From Diphasiastrum complanatum (lineage: Eukaryota; Streptophyta; Lycopodiopsida; Lycopodiales; Lycopodiaceae), in the NCBI GenBank assembly GCA_029204225.1, contig CM055098.1, forward strand, positions 49,092,277 to 49,156,276: DNA of 64,000 nucleotides, written 5' to 3'. The notes beneath the pieces are model-generated. The model saw only the letters and a list, made by a program, of their open reading frames with translations. It had not been told where the DNA came from and did no database searches. This document shows, piece after piece, positions 41,101-54,200 of this stretch (positions are counted from its first letter, which is position 1; the number at the start of each line of letters is the position of its first letter). The translations under genes were made by a program, and so were the position numbers.

Positions 41101-44100
41101 GTAAATTATGCAAGGATATTTGGGGGATTACTAACTTGTTCGTGAAGTGGAAACTTGGGCATGTTTCAAAGGGGCAAGTCCATAGACCCAACCTTCTAAG
41201 TTCTCACACGCTTGCACTTTCATGATGATGGAATCCAGAAAAGATTATTTTCTCTCACCTCCTTGCAATTCTTTTTTGAAATAAGAAGCATTAGCCCATG
41301 CATGCATGGGCATGCAAGATGCCACCTTTGGCATGGTGTGCTGGTAAAAAGTCCATGTATTTTTTGGACCTCCCAACTTCTCTTGCAAATGCACGTTTTC
41401 AAGGATTAAGTGCACTTCTTCGAGGAGTGAGTCCAATCCCCATCCAATCACAATGTTGCATTGCAAAAATAAACATATGTCTTGCCTCCTATAGTAATAT
41501 CCAATGTCAACGAGCATCATGAATAGGATGTCGTGTTAAATTCCAAACCACTTATAAGACAAATAGGCATTATATCACTTAAAGTCAATATCATGAATGT
41601 CCAAACTTAACTCAATTGAGGCCCCTCATCAATCGTAAATTAACAGGGTTAGGAGGGACATAATACCTCAATCGAGGTTAGTCTACCATCAAGGGGTGAT
41701 AGATTGTATATCTTGAACGAGGTAAACTACAATTTTGCATCACAATGAACAAACAAGAAACCTCAATTGAAGTAGATTGGATGCCTCGAATGAGATAGAT
41801 GGACGACAAATAAAAAAAACTTTGATTGAGATAGAAATAAATATTACAGGGCAATACACAAAAAACCTAGATCAAGATCTTTTTACTACAATTTTTGTCA
41901 CACTGATCATTGACACTGTTGAAATTAATAGGTTTCTAGTGGACATAGAGTTGTCTAGAATCACAAAAGAAATCTCCAATGTGTTTGCATCATCTAATGA
42001 GTTGGCATTGTTAAAATAAATGTAGGTTGTTGAATATATCAGAACAAAAGGATCGGGGAGTTGGATTATCTGAATAATCGATCTTTAATCTACATCCATT
42101 CATGTATTCATTTTTGCAGTTTTACTCATGTTTTTACACAGTCTACAAATATCAGGTTCGACGAATGAAAGTGCTAAGCTTGGATGCACTCAAAAAATTT
42201 CGTGCAGAATCAAGTTTGAAGGTCAAAGCATTCATGGATTCAGATTAATGGGGAGCATTAAATTTATCCGAATAATCGATTGAGGAGTTGGATTTATCAG
42301 AATAATCGATCTTTGATCTACATCCATTCATCTATTTAGTTCTGCTTTTTTACTCATGTTTTTACATAGTCTACAGAAATACATAAGAACAACTAATAGT
42401 CAGGTTCGACAAATGGAACGTGTTCGAACTATCAAAAGTTAACAAAACTTGTTTTTACTCATTCTAAAATTAACGACTTGCCCTAATGTTTTTTGCAAGT
42501 AGTTTTTGGAAAGCCTAATTGGATTAGTGGCAACGCAATACGGCTAAGCTCCAATTGCGATCTCTGACCAAACATATGTCCTCAACTGTCATTTGGAAAA
42601 GCATAAACGACATTCATAAACTAGTATAAATAGTTGATCACTTTCTAGGTTAAGTCTCTGATGAGATCTTCAACTGTTCTAGCTCTTTTGCATATTGATC
42701 ATGGAGATTAATATAGCGCATTGCTAGGAACACTTAATGCTCATTAGCGAAAGTGTCAGATAGAGATAATCAGATACTCAAAGATAGTTTGGAATATGTG
42801 GTTGCATCCGCTATTGTTTTGTGCTAACGATTCTTTTGATTTGTGCATGCTACTTATTGAATTGATCATATAATTTTTATCGCATTTAGTATTATGTCAA
42901 AGAATGATCGAATGCTTCTCTGTTCTATTTGTAATTTAATTATGTTCTCTTATGATTTTGTGAAAATCGTCGAATATTTCGATACTACATGTTTATTTTG
43001 TTATGTTTGTTTACGAAATCAATCTAACAAATTCGGATGATTTCAAAGTTAGAGTCACTTGAAACTCAAATGTGACAATAGTCGCAGTCGAATTTGATAG
43101 ACGTAGTCATGCATTATAAGAGAGATTATTTTCCAAAGCAGATATGTAGCCATCTCTCTATCGAGCATCCATTCCTTCTTCCAACATATGCAGACACTTA
43201 TTATTGTTCACTTACTTAGTGACTACAGATCAAAATGTGGAAAGTATTGATGAAATTAGTCTCTTCTTGTAAGCACTCAGAGTTAAACACATCGTTTACA
43301 AAAATTTATTAGACGACAAAATCTATTATCTTGTATATATATATGCACAAAATAGGATCAAAACAATCATCATAATAATCAGAATCAATCGAGAGATTGA
43401 GAGCAATCTAAGCCAATAGAGAGATTGACTTGTCTATCATTTGTATCTTTAATCAATTAAAAAAGAATAGAAGAATCATAGTTCTTAGTGACAACTATTG
43501 TGAATTTCATCAGTTACATGATTCCTTTCATGATCTAATCGTTATATTGCAATAGCTTCAACTCACAGATTCTCTATTATCTATGCATGTAAATTTAATC
43601 ATATGTTAAATACTCTTGTGTTCCTTCTCTCTAAAATAAAAAATATTCATAATCCATAGATTAAAGTAGAATATCAATCGAAGAATACATGGTTATTACA
43701 GACACCTAAATTATTTGCACACTTCATGGTTGTCGTTGACACCTATGTAAGATATTCCACTAAGTTAAATGAATGATATAATTACCTAGAGATTGAACTG
43801 ATCATCGAAAGATCATTTTTGTATTAAAATTCTTGTTTTCTTCTTTGGGATAATTGTTTAGACATTATGCTATGTCATCGAATATCTCCAACATGGACTT
43901 CCATTGATTTTTTTTTTTCCTTTTCTAAACACCATTCAAGTCACATAATTATATATTGTCAAAATAAGACTCCTTTTGTGAAGAAGCTTAGAGCCTTTGC
44001 ATGTCGTAATAGAAAGAAGCAAAGTGACATGCAACAAGCCAAAGATAGAACTAGAAGATAGACAAAACTTTAGCTTGTTGGAAAATGACAATGCATGCAC

Positions 44101-44800
44101 GGTTTGAGGACTTCTTTTTGCCTTAGTGTTGCACTGACTTTAGACACCATGTACACTAAAACTACTCTGATTATAGAGGCCAGAAGTTGCACAAGAAGGT
44201 GCACTAAATAAGCTCAGATTAATGCCCAAAAATCACACTACAATCGGTGTAAAATCAGCAAATGAATTGATGGAAGAAGGAAAAGGATGCTGGATAGAGG
44301 ATTGGCCGCACTATATTGATGCACTATCGGGCTCTACGAAATAATCCTTCTCCTAATGTATGACTACACCTATAAAATTTGAATAAAACTATCACAACAA
44401 TTGCCACTTTTGAATTCTAAGCCTATTCTAACTTTGAAATCATCAGAATCTATTTCGTAGACAAACATAACAGAATAGATCTTATTGTATGGAATATTAT
44501 AATATTGAAGTATTTTCTAGTTTAGAAAAAACTATAAGAGAACATAATCAAATTACAATAGAACATAGAAGCATTCAATCATTGTGACATAATATTGAAC
44601 GTGATAAGCTATATAATAATTTTAGTACGTAGCAAGTACAAATCAAAATAATTGTGAGCACAAAAACAATAGCGGCTGCAAACACGTACTCAAAACTATC
44701 TCTGAGTATCTAAATGGACTCTGTTTGACACTTTCACTAAAAAATAGTGAACGTTCCTAGAGATACGCTATATTAATCTCCATGATTAATATGCAAAAGA
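41101..44800. other. AT-rich intergenic DNA, no gene recognised
   Basis: No coding motif or complete transposon was recognised. A diverged direct duplication lies at 42054-42412 and is listed separately. Confidence 0.5.
42054..42412. repeat. Diverged direct duplication, about 227-bp period
   Basis: GGAGTTGGATT and AATAATCGATCTTT, then CTACATCCATTCAT, TTTTACTCATGTTTTTACA and CAGGTTCGAC occur in the same order from about 42056 and from about 42283. Confidence 0.75.
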
Positions 44801-44888
44801 GCTGAAATAGATGAAGAAACTTAGAAGGAAGTTAATTTACAAAGTGATTTGTCTGAAATGGTGCTCTTGCAATCTTGCCGAAGAGGTC

Positions 44889-45014
44889 CCAAAGGACGAA
44901 ACGATCTCGAAGGACGAAGATGTCCCGAAGGTCGAACATGTCTCAAAGGACAAAGATGTCCCAAAGGGTGAAGACACCCCGAAGGACGAAGATGCCCCGA
45001 AGGCTGAAAACTCT
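44889..45014 (+). repeat. 18-bp tandem repeat array (7 units) in a copia LTR
   Basis: Seven units of the type GACGAAGATGTCCCGAAG encode an acidic-basic hexapeptide repeat (PKDEDV, PKVEHV, SKDKDV, PKGEDT, PKDEDA) in the open frame 44811-45026. The array lies about 600 bp upstream of the copia PBS, so it is probably LTR sequence and not a host gene. Confidence 0.8.
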
Positions 45015-45640
45015 CACAATCAATAGAAGGCCCAAGCTCAACGAAGTGAAGACAAAGACCAACGAAAGCAGGTCAACGCTTGAAACCGCAAGGGGCCACC
45101 CTGCGGTTCCATACGAAGCACTACGAAGAGATTGCGGTCACCGCAGTCTGAAGGCCTTGTACCTTCACGACCATTGCCAAGTGATGATTAACAAAGTTGC
45201 CAAGGCAACGTAAAGAGAGGGTAGCCAACCAGTAGTTAATCATAAACCTGTCTTGTAATTTATAGTTAATCTATCTTGTAAACTCCACATAGTGGATATA
45301 AACATAGGATCGATTGCTAGAAAGAAGGTGGCTCAGAGATGTAGAAAGAAAATTGATATGCATGAAAGTCTGCCAACGAGCATAACATAGCAAGTTTGTG
45401 AGAGGAGTGTCAGGACGCCAACGAGCGAGACCATGAACGACTCACTCAAATCAAAATCAAATTACAGAATGCTTCTAGTTCTCGCATCTCTCATTGTTCA
45501 TGTCGTTTCATATGATCGAATGCTTTGAAGTCTGTGATCTTTACTCACTTGTCTGGATCCTATAAACTTCCCCATAAATCCAAATTAAAGAAATAAGAAA
45601 GCACAGAAACCACACATTTTCTTCGTGGTATTAGAGCGGA

Positions 45641-46540
45641 TTGTCTAGGCAACACAATTTGGCTACAACAATTCAGACAAGAATAGCAATCAATCTTGAT
45701 GGCGCGAACTGTCGAATATGGAAGTTCAAAATCAAAATGCTTCTGAAGGGTGAAGGGATTTGGTCAGTGACCAAACTCACAAATGAACAGCCTCCAGAGG
45801 GAGATCCGAGGAGAGCTGAATGGATCAGAAAGGATGAGCGTGCAATGGCAATTATTGTTTCGTCCATAAACGAAGAAATACTCATGCAGATTGAAAACTG
45901 TGAGAGCAGCCATGAAGCATGGGAAAGGTTGAAACAACATTACGAAGTAAGGACTGCTGCGTCGATGATGCACCTACACAATCAGTTGAAAGTTCTATGA
46001 TGGGATGACAACCAGTTGGATTAGCATGTCGAGAGGATCAGAATGATCTTTGCTCAACTTGCTGCATCTAGACAGGAGCACCAGGTCCCAGCACCACATA
46101 AGCTGATGTACTTCATGAAATATCTACCTACGTCCTATCAGCCGCTGAGAATGCTCATTCTGAGCTTACCAAACATGACGTTCGAGGAAGCTATCAGTCT
46201 TGTCGCTAATGAGAGATGAAGGAGAAGGAAGCAGTGACCAGGATAAGGCTCTTTTCATAAAAGGAAAGAAGAAAAGCAAGAACAAGCCCAGATTCAACAA
46301 GGCTCATTCGAAGTCTTTGAACAGAGGCAACGACAACCAACAAACGTCTTCTTGTGATCATTGTCACAAGCCGGGACACACAACCAATAGGTGCTGGTTC
46401 AACTCAAAAATCCTTTGCATGCACTGCAAGAAGAAGGGACATTCTGCATATGAGTGCAGATTCAACCCAAAAAAGAAAAAGCATTGCCGAAAAGGCCCAT
46501 GTTGTAGAGTCGTCAAAGGATGCAGACAAGAGCGATGAAG
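45641..46540 (+). pseudogene. Ty1/copia gag with two CCHC knuckles
   Basis: The frame 45641-46000 encodes a UBN2-type gag core: GANCRIWKFKIKMLLKGEGI, ERAMAIIVSSINEEILMQIE and AWERLKQHYEVR. After a TGA, NQLD, LMYFMKYLPTSYQPLRMLIL and MTFEEAISLVANER continue the gag domain. The nucleocapsid frame (46200-46538) holds two intact knuckles, CDHCHKPGHTTNRC and CMHCKKKGHSAYEC, each C-x2-C-x4-H-x4-C. Frameshifts separate the parts. Confidence 0.8.
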
Positions 46541-46985
46541 CCTTCACAATATTTGATGAGGCTTCAACAAGCTATGTAGAGCAAGACTACGACGTAGTCA
46601 TGGACTCAGGAGCGACTTCACACATTGCTTGTAACAAGAAGGTCTTGATCAACTACAGAGAACTCGAACACAACAAAGCAATGATTCTAGGCGACAGAAG
46701 TCGACACGATGTCAAAGGCATCAGAGCTGTACAGCTACAAACACTGTCGGGACAAGCAGAGCCGCCATGAGCACTCTATGTACCCTCACTAAGAAGAGAC
46801 CTCCTATTTGTATCAAAGATGGCGGATCTTGGAATTCGAGTCCTGTTCGATGGAAATGTATGTCGGATGATAGAAGAGAACCTATTATCAAATGGTATGG
46901 GTACTCACGCATCTGCTATTTTCTTTCGTCTAAGGACACTTGTCCTTTGATAAACTACGGTCTGGGTCCATTGGCGAGTGAGCTA
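46541..46985 (+). pseudogene. Ty1/copia aspartic protease
   Basis: DVVMDSGATSHIAC (about 46590-46630) is the catalytic DSGATSH motif of copia protease. After a TGA, ALYVPSLRRDLLFVSKMADL and GIRVLFDGNVCRMIEENLL follow, the usual protease-to-integrase linker. The frame is broken soon after and the element ends here. Confidence 0.8.
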
Positions 46986-48189
46986 GCTTCCAATTCATCA
47001 AATTATATCTGATTAGCATTTTGTTCTCCATTGAGAGAGTACAAGGTAATTTACATGTGTATAAATAAACTCTTAAGTTATAAACAAATAGATATATAGT
47101 ACCTGTCCTTTAAGTCAAGGCTAGAGACCAAAACTTGATGACAATGATGTTCTACTGAGTCTTTGATCAAGCTTTTGCGCTCTTTTTCGTGATTTCATTT
47201 TGTAATAATATTGCATCTTATTTAACTTTTTGCTATCTCATGGAGCGTCGTGCTTTAAACAATCGTCGAAAAAAAAAACACAAAATTTACATTCAACACA
47301 CAATATCGAATGTCTCTTTGTTAATGGAGTGATGTTAAATTGAGAGAAAACTATTATGGATGTTAGTATGACAGATAATGGTGAGAAAGAGACAATAACA
47401 AATTTTAGTTTTAATAGTGTTGTAGCAGGGATGTAGTACAAGAGGTAACAAATGCTATTGAGCCAAGTTGCACTTGCATGAATTTTTAGAGAACTATTTG
47501 TGAGGAAAATGCTTGCAATAATATGTAGTATCTCTTTTTGAAGCTCAAGGGGCCTATGTTTATTTATTAGTTGATGTTGACTAGCCAAGAATTGTTTCAT
47601 TATTTGATCACTAAGACAACGTTGGTGGTCGATTAGCATAATTGCTAGGAGTTTAGATTTTGTCTTCTAGGTCTAGTTTTTGCTAGATGCTTATAGCTAA
47701 CTAGAAATAGTTGTGTGTCTTGGATATTGACACTTTGGTTATGGAATGTATAGTTTTGCAGAAGTTATAAGCTGCTCTTCATTCATCAAGAATGTTTGTT
47801 TTTGGTGTTTTTAACCTAAAAATTGTGTAAGATCTTTCTAGTAAATGCTAAGAAATCGACTATACCTTTTACAATTGGGCGTTTGTGTGAATATTTACAT
47901 TTAAATTCCAGGTTTGCAAGAATTTATTTTGTTTAATCTTGACTTCTACTTAACAAAATATTTTTCATCACATATTTCGTTAAGTAGGAGTCATTCCAAG
48001 TCAATCTCACCTTGAGCAAGATGAAAAATAAAGTAATGTCAAACATGAAACATAGATAGTAGCATTGATTAGTATAATATAGTGAAGATATGTTGGTGTA
48101 TGATATATGATATATATGATATTGTAATGTAGCGTACTTCATAATGAAATATGACATTACTTGCAAAATCTAAGTAAGAATACACTAGT
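46986..48189. other. AT-rich DNA, no gene recognised
   Basis: The longest open frame is on the minus strand (47639-47238, 133 codons). It has no recognised motif and a composition like its surroundings. Confidence 0.45.
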
Positions 48190-48231
48190 TGTCACAATCA
48201 CTATTTTTACTTTGACTTGCTAAACTCACAA

Positions 48232-48310
<79 letters not shown>

Positions 48311-48560
48311 TCACATTATTGATATTTTTTATTCCACAACTCTAAAAGAATCCTAATTCTAAATAAAAACCCTAAAAAATCTTGAAAATCTAAGAATAAA
48401 TTTGATGTCACAATCACTATTTTTACTTTGACTTGCTAAACTCACAAATATTATCTCTCTCTCTCTCTCTCAACTCACATTATTGCTATTTTTTTATCCC
48501 ACAACCTAAAAAAAAATCGTAATTGTGAATAAAAACCCTCAAAAATATTGAAAATCAACG
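48190..48560. repeat. 216-bp tandem duplication whose copies differ in (CT)n length
   Basis: Copy 1 starts with GTCACAATCACTATTTTTAC at 48191 and copy 2 with the same bases at 48407. Both continue GACTTGCTAAACTCACAAATATT, a (CT)n run, CAACTCACATTATTG and AATAAAAACCCT (sequence quoted in parts). The CT run is about 70 bp (48237-48307) in copy 1 but about 18 bp (48454-48471) in copy 2. Confidence 0.9.
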
Positions 48561-49116
48561 GTATCTCTCCGCTGTCCCTCTCCCTCCCTCGTATCTTACT
48601 GGCATGGGTGTTTTGGCCCCGACCACCTTCAACGCCCGACACGTGGTCCTCACTCCGTTGAAGCTGCCCGTCGCCCGGCCCATCCTGCCCGGCCCTGACA
48701 TGGTCTTTTCCTTGGGCAGTTCACACTTGGCACAAAAGCTTTATCCCATAAGTTTCTGAAAAAAGTGTATCTGCATGAATATATACCTAAACACCAATAT
48801 TGCTTGTATGTGCGTGTGAGCGTTGCGTAGGCCAGCGCCCTGTGCTCGTGAAACCTAGCACGCAGGCTGGGTGCCACCCCGATGACTTGTTGTTGGCCCC
48901 CTGACGCCTTACCCGTTGCTCCCGGCGCCAGTGGTCCCGGCACCAATAAGGCACCGGGGCGCCAATGGTCCCGGACGGCGTTTCGTTGTCCCTGCACTGA
49001 TTCCACTTGTGAATCGCACGGGGCCAAAGCTGTCCCGTGCCAATAAGCGACAATGCTCTCCCTCGCTCACCCATCCTCTCTCTCTCTCTATACCTTATCT
49101 CCCTCCTCTCACGTTG

Positions 49117-49164
<48 letters not shown>
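48561..49164. other. GC-richer stretch and CT tract, no gene
   Basis: About 48590-49080 is clearly richer in G and C than its surroundings, with repeated GTCCCGG/GGCGCCA motifs. No coding motif is recognised. A (CT)n run fills 49122-49166. Confidence 0.4.
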
Positions 49165-49169
<5 letters not shown>

Positions 49170-49463
49170 TGACATTTTCTGGACTTTTTGCATACACAGA
49201 CACAAATCCCTAAATTACAGAGTGCATTGATCGCGCAGCCTGCTGCAAAAAACCTGTGAAAAATTTTTTCCCAGCTCCCACATTTTCTGACCACATCACA
49301 CCTCTTTGCATGCAGCGCTGTTGATAGAGCACCAACTCTTACTCTCTAATTGTTTCTTTAAAGTAGAAAGCTGCAACGGGCTGGTCTCTAATAGGGCTGG
49401 CCAAATTACACATTATCACCAATCACATTGCCGGATTCGCATTTTGTCCATCACAGCTTACAT

Positions 49464-49482
<19 letters not shown>
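49165..49482 (+). repeat. Duplicate of the TCP11-like gene leader
   Basis: This segment matches 61005-61425 in order: CTGACATTTTCTGGACTTTTTGCATACACA-type start, GCAGCCTGCTGCA, CAGCTCCCAC, GCATGCAGCGCTGTTGATA, CTTTAAAGTAGAAA, GGGCTGGCCAAA, GCCGGATTCGCATTTTGTCC (quoted in parts). It carries one copy of the 28-bp motif that is tripled in the gene leader. Confidence 0.85.
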
Positions 49483-49499
<17 letters not shown>

Positions 49500-49565
49500 G
49501 ATATATCTATATATATATATATATAGATATATCTATATATATATATAGATATATATATATATATA
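49482..49565. repeat. (TA)n repeat with GATATATC interruptions
   Basis: TA runs broken by AGATATATCT in a roughly 33-bp period. The whole is self-complementary and could extrude as a cruciform. Confidence 0.9.
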
Positions 49566-50029
49566 CTCACCTTATCTCTCTCCTCTCACGCTCTCCATAA
49601 TCATCAAGATCCTATTTTTCCTGTAAAACCCTAAAAGATTAAAAAACAGCGCCTCTCTCTCCTATGCAAGCCTCTCCTTCTCTCTCTTCTACTTTTATAC
49701 CCTTCTCTCTTTCTAAAAAATTCTTTTTCTATGAATTTCTAAAGTCACATGTTCTCTCTCTAAAAATTTCTAAAGTCAGATGTCATTTTCAAGCATTTCA
49801 AATGCCGTTCAAACAAACTTTAGGGCAAACGTGCCCCAATCAAAATGCAATAAACTCGTTTTATGGATCACTGTTGACATTCTCTGCCCCTCGTCGTCCT
49901 CCTCACGATCCTCTACTCCTTCCCGTCCTCCTTTCAGCGCTCTCTCTCTCTCTCTCTCACACTCTCTCATCACATATTTCACAATCACGATTCTACATTA
50001 AAAATAAAAAAGCACCTCCCTCTCAATTG

Positions 50030-50034
<5 letters not shown>

Positions 50035-50102
<68 letters not shown>
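50035..50102. repeat. (CT)n(CA)n compound microsatellite
   Basis: About 36 bp of CT followed by about 32 bp of CA. Confidence 0.95.
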
Positions 50103-50103
<1 letters not shown>

Positions 50104-50479
50104 CGCGCCAGGCACAAATCTAAGAAAAACAAACGAAATTGCAACGAGCATACACAGATGGAGCTCTTGAGCAGCAGAAACAACGCAGAGATGTGAATTT
50201 GAGAATCGTAATTGAAATTCCGACTTCGTTGCTTTAATCTGATTCAGTTCCTTATGATCAAGGCAATCAAAAGAAGAAATCTCTCTCTTTTATGCAATTT
50301 TTAATTTCTCCGGTGGACCTGCTAAGAGCAAGTTCTTCTAGTCTTTGCAAATTAAAGACTCAGAGCAGCTGATCGTAGTTCTTTTTCTCTGCAAGGAATA
50401 AAAATTGCCAAGCCTGCATTACGTTTTAGGTAATTCTGATCATTATGAAATCGTGCTAACAACGAAAAATCTTTCTGAT

Positions 50480-51248
50480 TGATTTCTTCAAAGTGCAGAA
50501 AGAAAGATCACCGCAATCTATCCTCAGAGAAAATGGATTGTCACCTCTAAAGAATATCTCTTTCAATATAATTAGTGCCGCATCAATTATAGAGGGCACA
50601 TAAGAAGATGATAGTCCCATTTGTCTTACAGTTGCATTCAAGCTAACTTCATTCTAAGATTGGAAAATATTCCAGCTTTTCTAATTCAGACTGATGGAAT
50701 TCTGGTCAGCTGGGCCCTCAAAGCTCTGTCGATCACATCTCACAAAGAAGAAAGACACCCAACCAAGCAATTATTCTTACTCCACATACGAGTGCAATGT
50801 CAAGCTGTTTTCTCATGGCACATGTTTCTGAGACCGACCTCTTGGACATAAATGCATTTAAAAAAGGTCGACTTCAGGAAGATGCATTCCTATAAAGAAG
50901 AAGATGTAATAAAAACATGTAGTTCTTTATGGTGTTTGTTCTCGTGATGGTCTCTTTGCAATGACTGACAATGCAATTGTCCCGTCAAAGTTACCTTGTT
51001 GCGCAACTAGGAAAAGTCCTCCCAATTTTCATTAGGAAGAACTGAGTAAACAGATGAAATTTTCAGTTGCATTAACTTTGATGGCATTTAAAAATTATCT
51101 ACATGACCATCTACGCAATGAGTATGGTTTTGGGCTGATCCGTTACAAAATTTATGATTTAGATGCCATCCGAACATTTCTTAGAGAAGATTCAACAGGA
51201 CTGGATCGCAGGCCCTACCAAGATCTCCATGCAAAAGCGACAATATAG
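50480..51248 (+). pseudogene. Decayed coding remnant of unknown family
   Basis: The plus strand shows coding-like stretches in changing frames: DFFKVQKERSPQSILRENG and LSPLKNISFNIISAASII (50490-50580), FWSAGPSKLCRSHLTKKKD (about 50705-50760), ETDLLDINAFKKGRLQEDAF (50830-50890), VVLYGVCSRDGLFAMTDNAI (50930-50985) and FKNYLHDHLRNEYGFGLIRY then DLDAIRTFLREDSTGLDRRP (51075-51215). Stops and at least two shifts interrupt it. I do not recognise the family. It lies 1 kb downstream of the duplicated TCP11-type leader. The opposite strand is open at 50641-50456, so the strand is not certain. Confidence 0.3.
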
Positions 51249-54200
51249 GTAGGCCACACCACAGCACCACGAGAAGCCATTTCCAGGATTATTAAAATCT
51301 GTCAACGCTGAAAGATATCAATGAAAACTCAAGGAGTCCCATAATGCTGTTAGCACTGAAGCACTCACGCCACATCAATAAGTTTGAAAGCTATTGAGCA
51401 CTATACCCTACAAGCACAGATTGAAGGGCAAAATGCCCGTCCTAGGCCTTTTGCCCTTCAAATGAAGGGTATTTAAATCATGCACCCTTCAAATATCAGA
51501 TTAAATACATGAGCATTCCTTCAGTTTTAACAAAAACCTATTTTTTTGAACGGTAGAGTTGCCTACAAGCCGAAGGGAAAAATCTTGCATCAAACAATGA
51601 TCAATCCAACAAGTGCTACATTTGTGTGCTTCATTTTATACATCAACGAGTACACAAGCCTGAATTTACATGCAAAGTGCAAAACCTAGTGACCCACAAA
51701 CCCACTCACTCCAATAAATCCTCTTTCCTCATGCATTAACAAAACAGTGCAAAAACTATCAAACAATCCCACAACATATGAAATCTTAGGGTCGTAAAAT
51801 CAGTTTTTAAATTTTTACAAAGGAAATGGTGGTGCCTCACAGAATGTAATCTGTGGGGCAAAAAAAAATTTACAGGCACCTTCCGGACGCCGGAAGATGC
51901 ATGTAAAAAAGAAAGAAAACAAAAGTAAAAACAGAATTCACGCAAGAGAGGGGCCGGCTCCTCGGCCCTTCCGCCCGCGGAAGACTGTGCGCCCTCGGGC
52001 CGTTTAGGGCTGAAGACATCCATAAGTTTCCAAACCAAAGGGGATGAAATCTTCACCAGATGCACGATCATTATAATCTCGCTCTTTCTCTTGAGTTGTG
52101 TGAGATGGAACAACCCCTTGTGTGGTGGGGTGGAAGAACGACGAAAAAGGTTATGTCGAGAGGAATCACAACATCTCCAAGAGTGCGAATTTCCTCTCGC
52201 GAGAGAACAAGGTCAACACGTTGATGAGATGATTGCGAAAATGGCCCAGACAAAATGTGTTTTTGCTCTCAAACAACATGAAAACCACTATCATGAGCAA
52301 TATGGACTGGGACCCCACATGCAACAATAATCTAGTGCATGCAACATGAACGGTGGGTGTCAACAGCAACCACGACCTACATGCACACACACACTTGGCT
52401 AGGAGGGGCATTCTATAAGAGAGCGCATTGGCTACGTGGATCAGACTTGCTTTGTCTTCTACTTGGTTATGCTATTCCTAATATCACTCCTTGAGTAGTC
52501 TCAAAAAGAGCTCTTGAAAAAAAAAAAACGGTTGGAAATCGCTTAAAATCTGCTCACAGTCCACTTGTCAATGCGCTCAAATAGTATTTGAAAATTCAAT
52601 ACGCTAGAAAATATGCTTGCAGAAATTCTATGCTGAAAATTATTGTTGTGGCCTGGTTAGAAAACTCCTAGTGGCATGTGTTGTAATCGATTTTGTTGCA
52701 TCCATAAGAAGAATGTTACAACCATGCAAAACTAATAAGTTGATGAACAAACATACCTCTTGTATGAGTATTTATTATGTGAGGGGTGTATTAAGGATAT
52801 TCTATAAGATATTGGCCTTGGTGAATTTGAAGCCTAGATGTTTATGTCAAATAAATCACTAGCAAGTTGCTAGTACTTTACTTATGGTCAAAAGTTTAAT
52901 CCTATTTTGTTCTACAAGTTGTTAATTTACTCTCACTTTCATTTGTAGCAAATTTCAAGAATTTTCTTTCTCAATTTACATAGTTCCATTTGTATTAGAT
53001 TTCCCATCTTTTAGTTATCCTCTACATAGAATGAGGACATATATTAAATTCTTTGACATTTTTAAGCTAGATAGTTGAAGAGAGATTTCGGATTGCATAA
53101 AGTAGGCAAGGTAGCTATCCCTCTTCCAAGAGTATGCTTCTGAAGGCAATATTTGTCAAAAACTTGGTCAAAAAATTCTAGTTCATTTTCTATGGCATCA
53201 TATGTTATAATTGTTGTTTTTTTAGAATGTGCAAGCCTTATATAATTCTTGAACTGAATAGAAATTTATTGTACTAAAGCAAAGTCTACTCAATGCCCAA
53301 TAAATCATAAAAACTCCATAACAAATAAGACACTTAGACCATCATAAAGACTTTATATTATGGATATAAAGTTTGACAAATTTATTTATTCTAGATAGCA
53401 AAACTACAAGAAAAGTTTCACTAGCTCCTTTTGGCCCAATGAGGCTTCATTGCATCGTACATTTTATGCTCAACCACTTATATATATATGTCATGTGGCA
53501 TACTTGTCATTTGGACTATTTTATATGTTCAAAAACATAGTGAGAGATCCTAGAGAGACACACAAATATTGTTAATCAAACAATCTAACATCAGAAAAAG
53601 ATGGTGTGTTATCAAATCTCCTCCTTACAAAGCTCAAAGTCATTGACTCTCTCTCAACTCCAACAATTATATATTCAAGTAGAATTGATCCTCCAATTTT
53701 CATGCATTTCTTACATTCTATATGTTATACAAGCTCACTCTTTCTACCATGTTCAATAATTTAGCCGAATAGGTAATAAGCATTGATCTAATTCATAATG
53801 TGAGTATAGTTGATTATCTCATGACCCTTGCCACAATTAGCATTATTGTGATACATAATTGATCGAGTTGGTTATCATTTACAGTAGAGCTTTTTGTGCC
53901 ATCAATTAATTGTTTTTCAACAACTAGTTGAAAGGGTAGTGAAATACCAAAGTAAGAGGGCTATTGACTAACATTAACTGTAAATGGAGATGCCATCTAC
54001 GTAGTAGTATGGAATGAAGATGCTGATAGGTGATGAAGACATAGGTGCAACAATAACTCATCAAGCTTGTCCAAGTGGAGACTGTGTTGATAGAAGAAAG
54101 TGCCCAATGCATTGGTTGCAAAGTAGCTCAACTTACATGAAGTAGGGTGTCATCTTTGAGATATTTGTCCATCTTAAGGCTTGAACGTGTCTTCTTGGTG

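Larger units (their letters stand above)
44805..46985 (+). mobile_element. Ty1/copia element: 5' LTR end, PBS, gag and protease
   Basis: TGGTATTAGAGC (45626-45637) is an initiator-Met PBS with one change; the preceding sequence contains an 18-bp repeat array and GGATATAAACATAGG (about 45293), likely LTR with its TATA. Gag (45641-46540) and protease (46590-46960) follow in copia order. Integrase, RT and RNase H are absent; homology ends at about 46985. Confidence 0.75.

Noticed and set aside
47238-47639. 133-codon minus-strand frame
   Set aside because: AT-rich, no motif, no conserved neighbour; likely chance.
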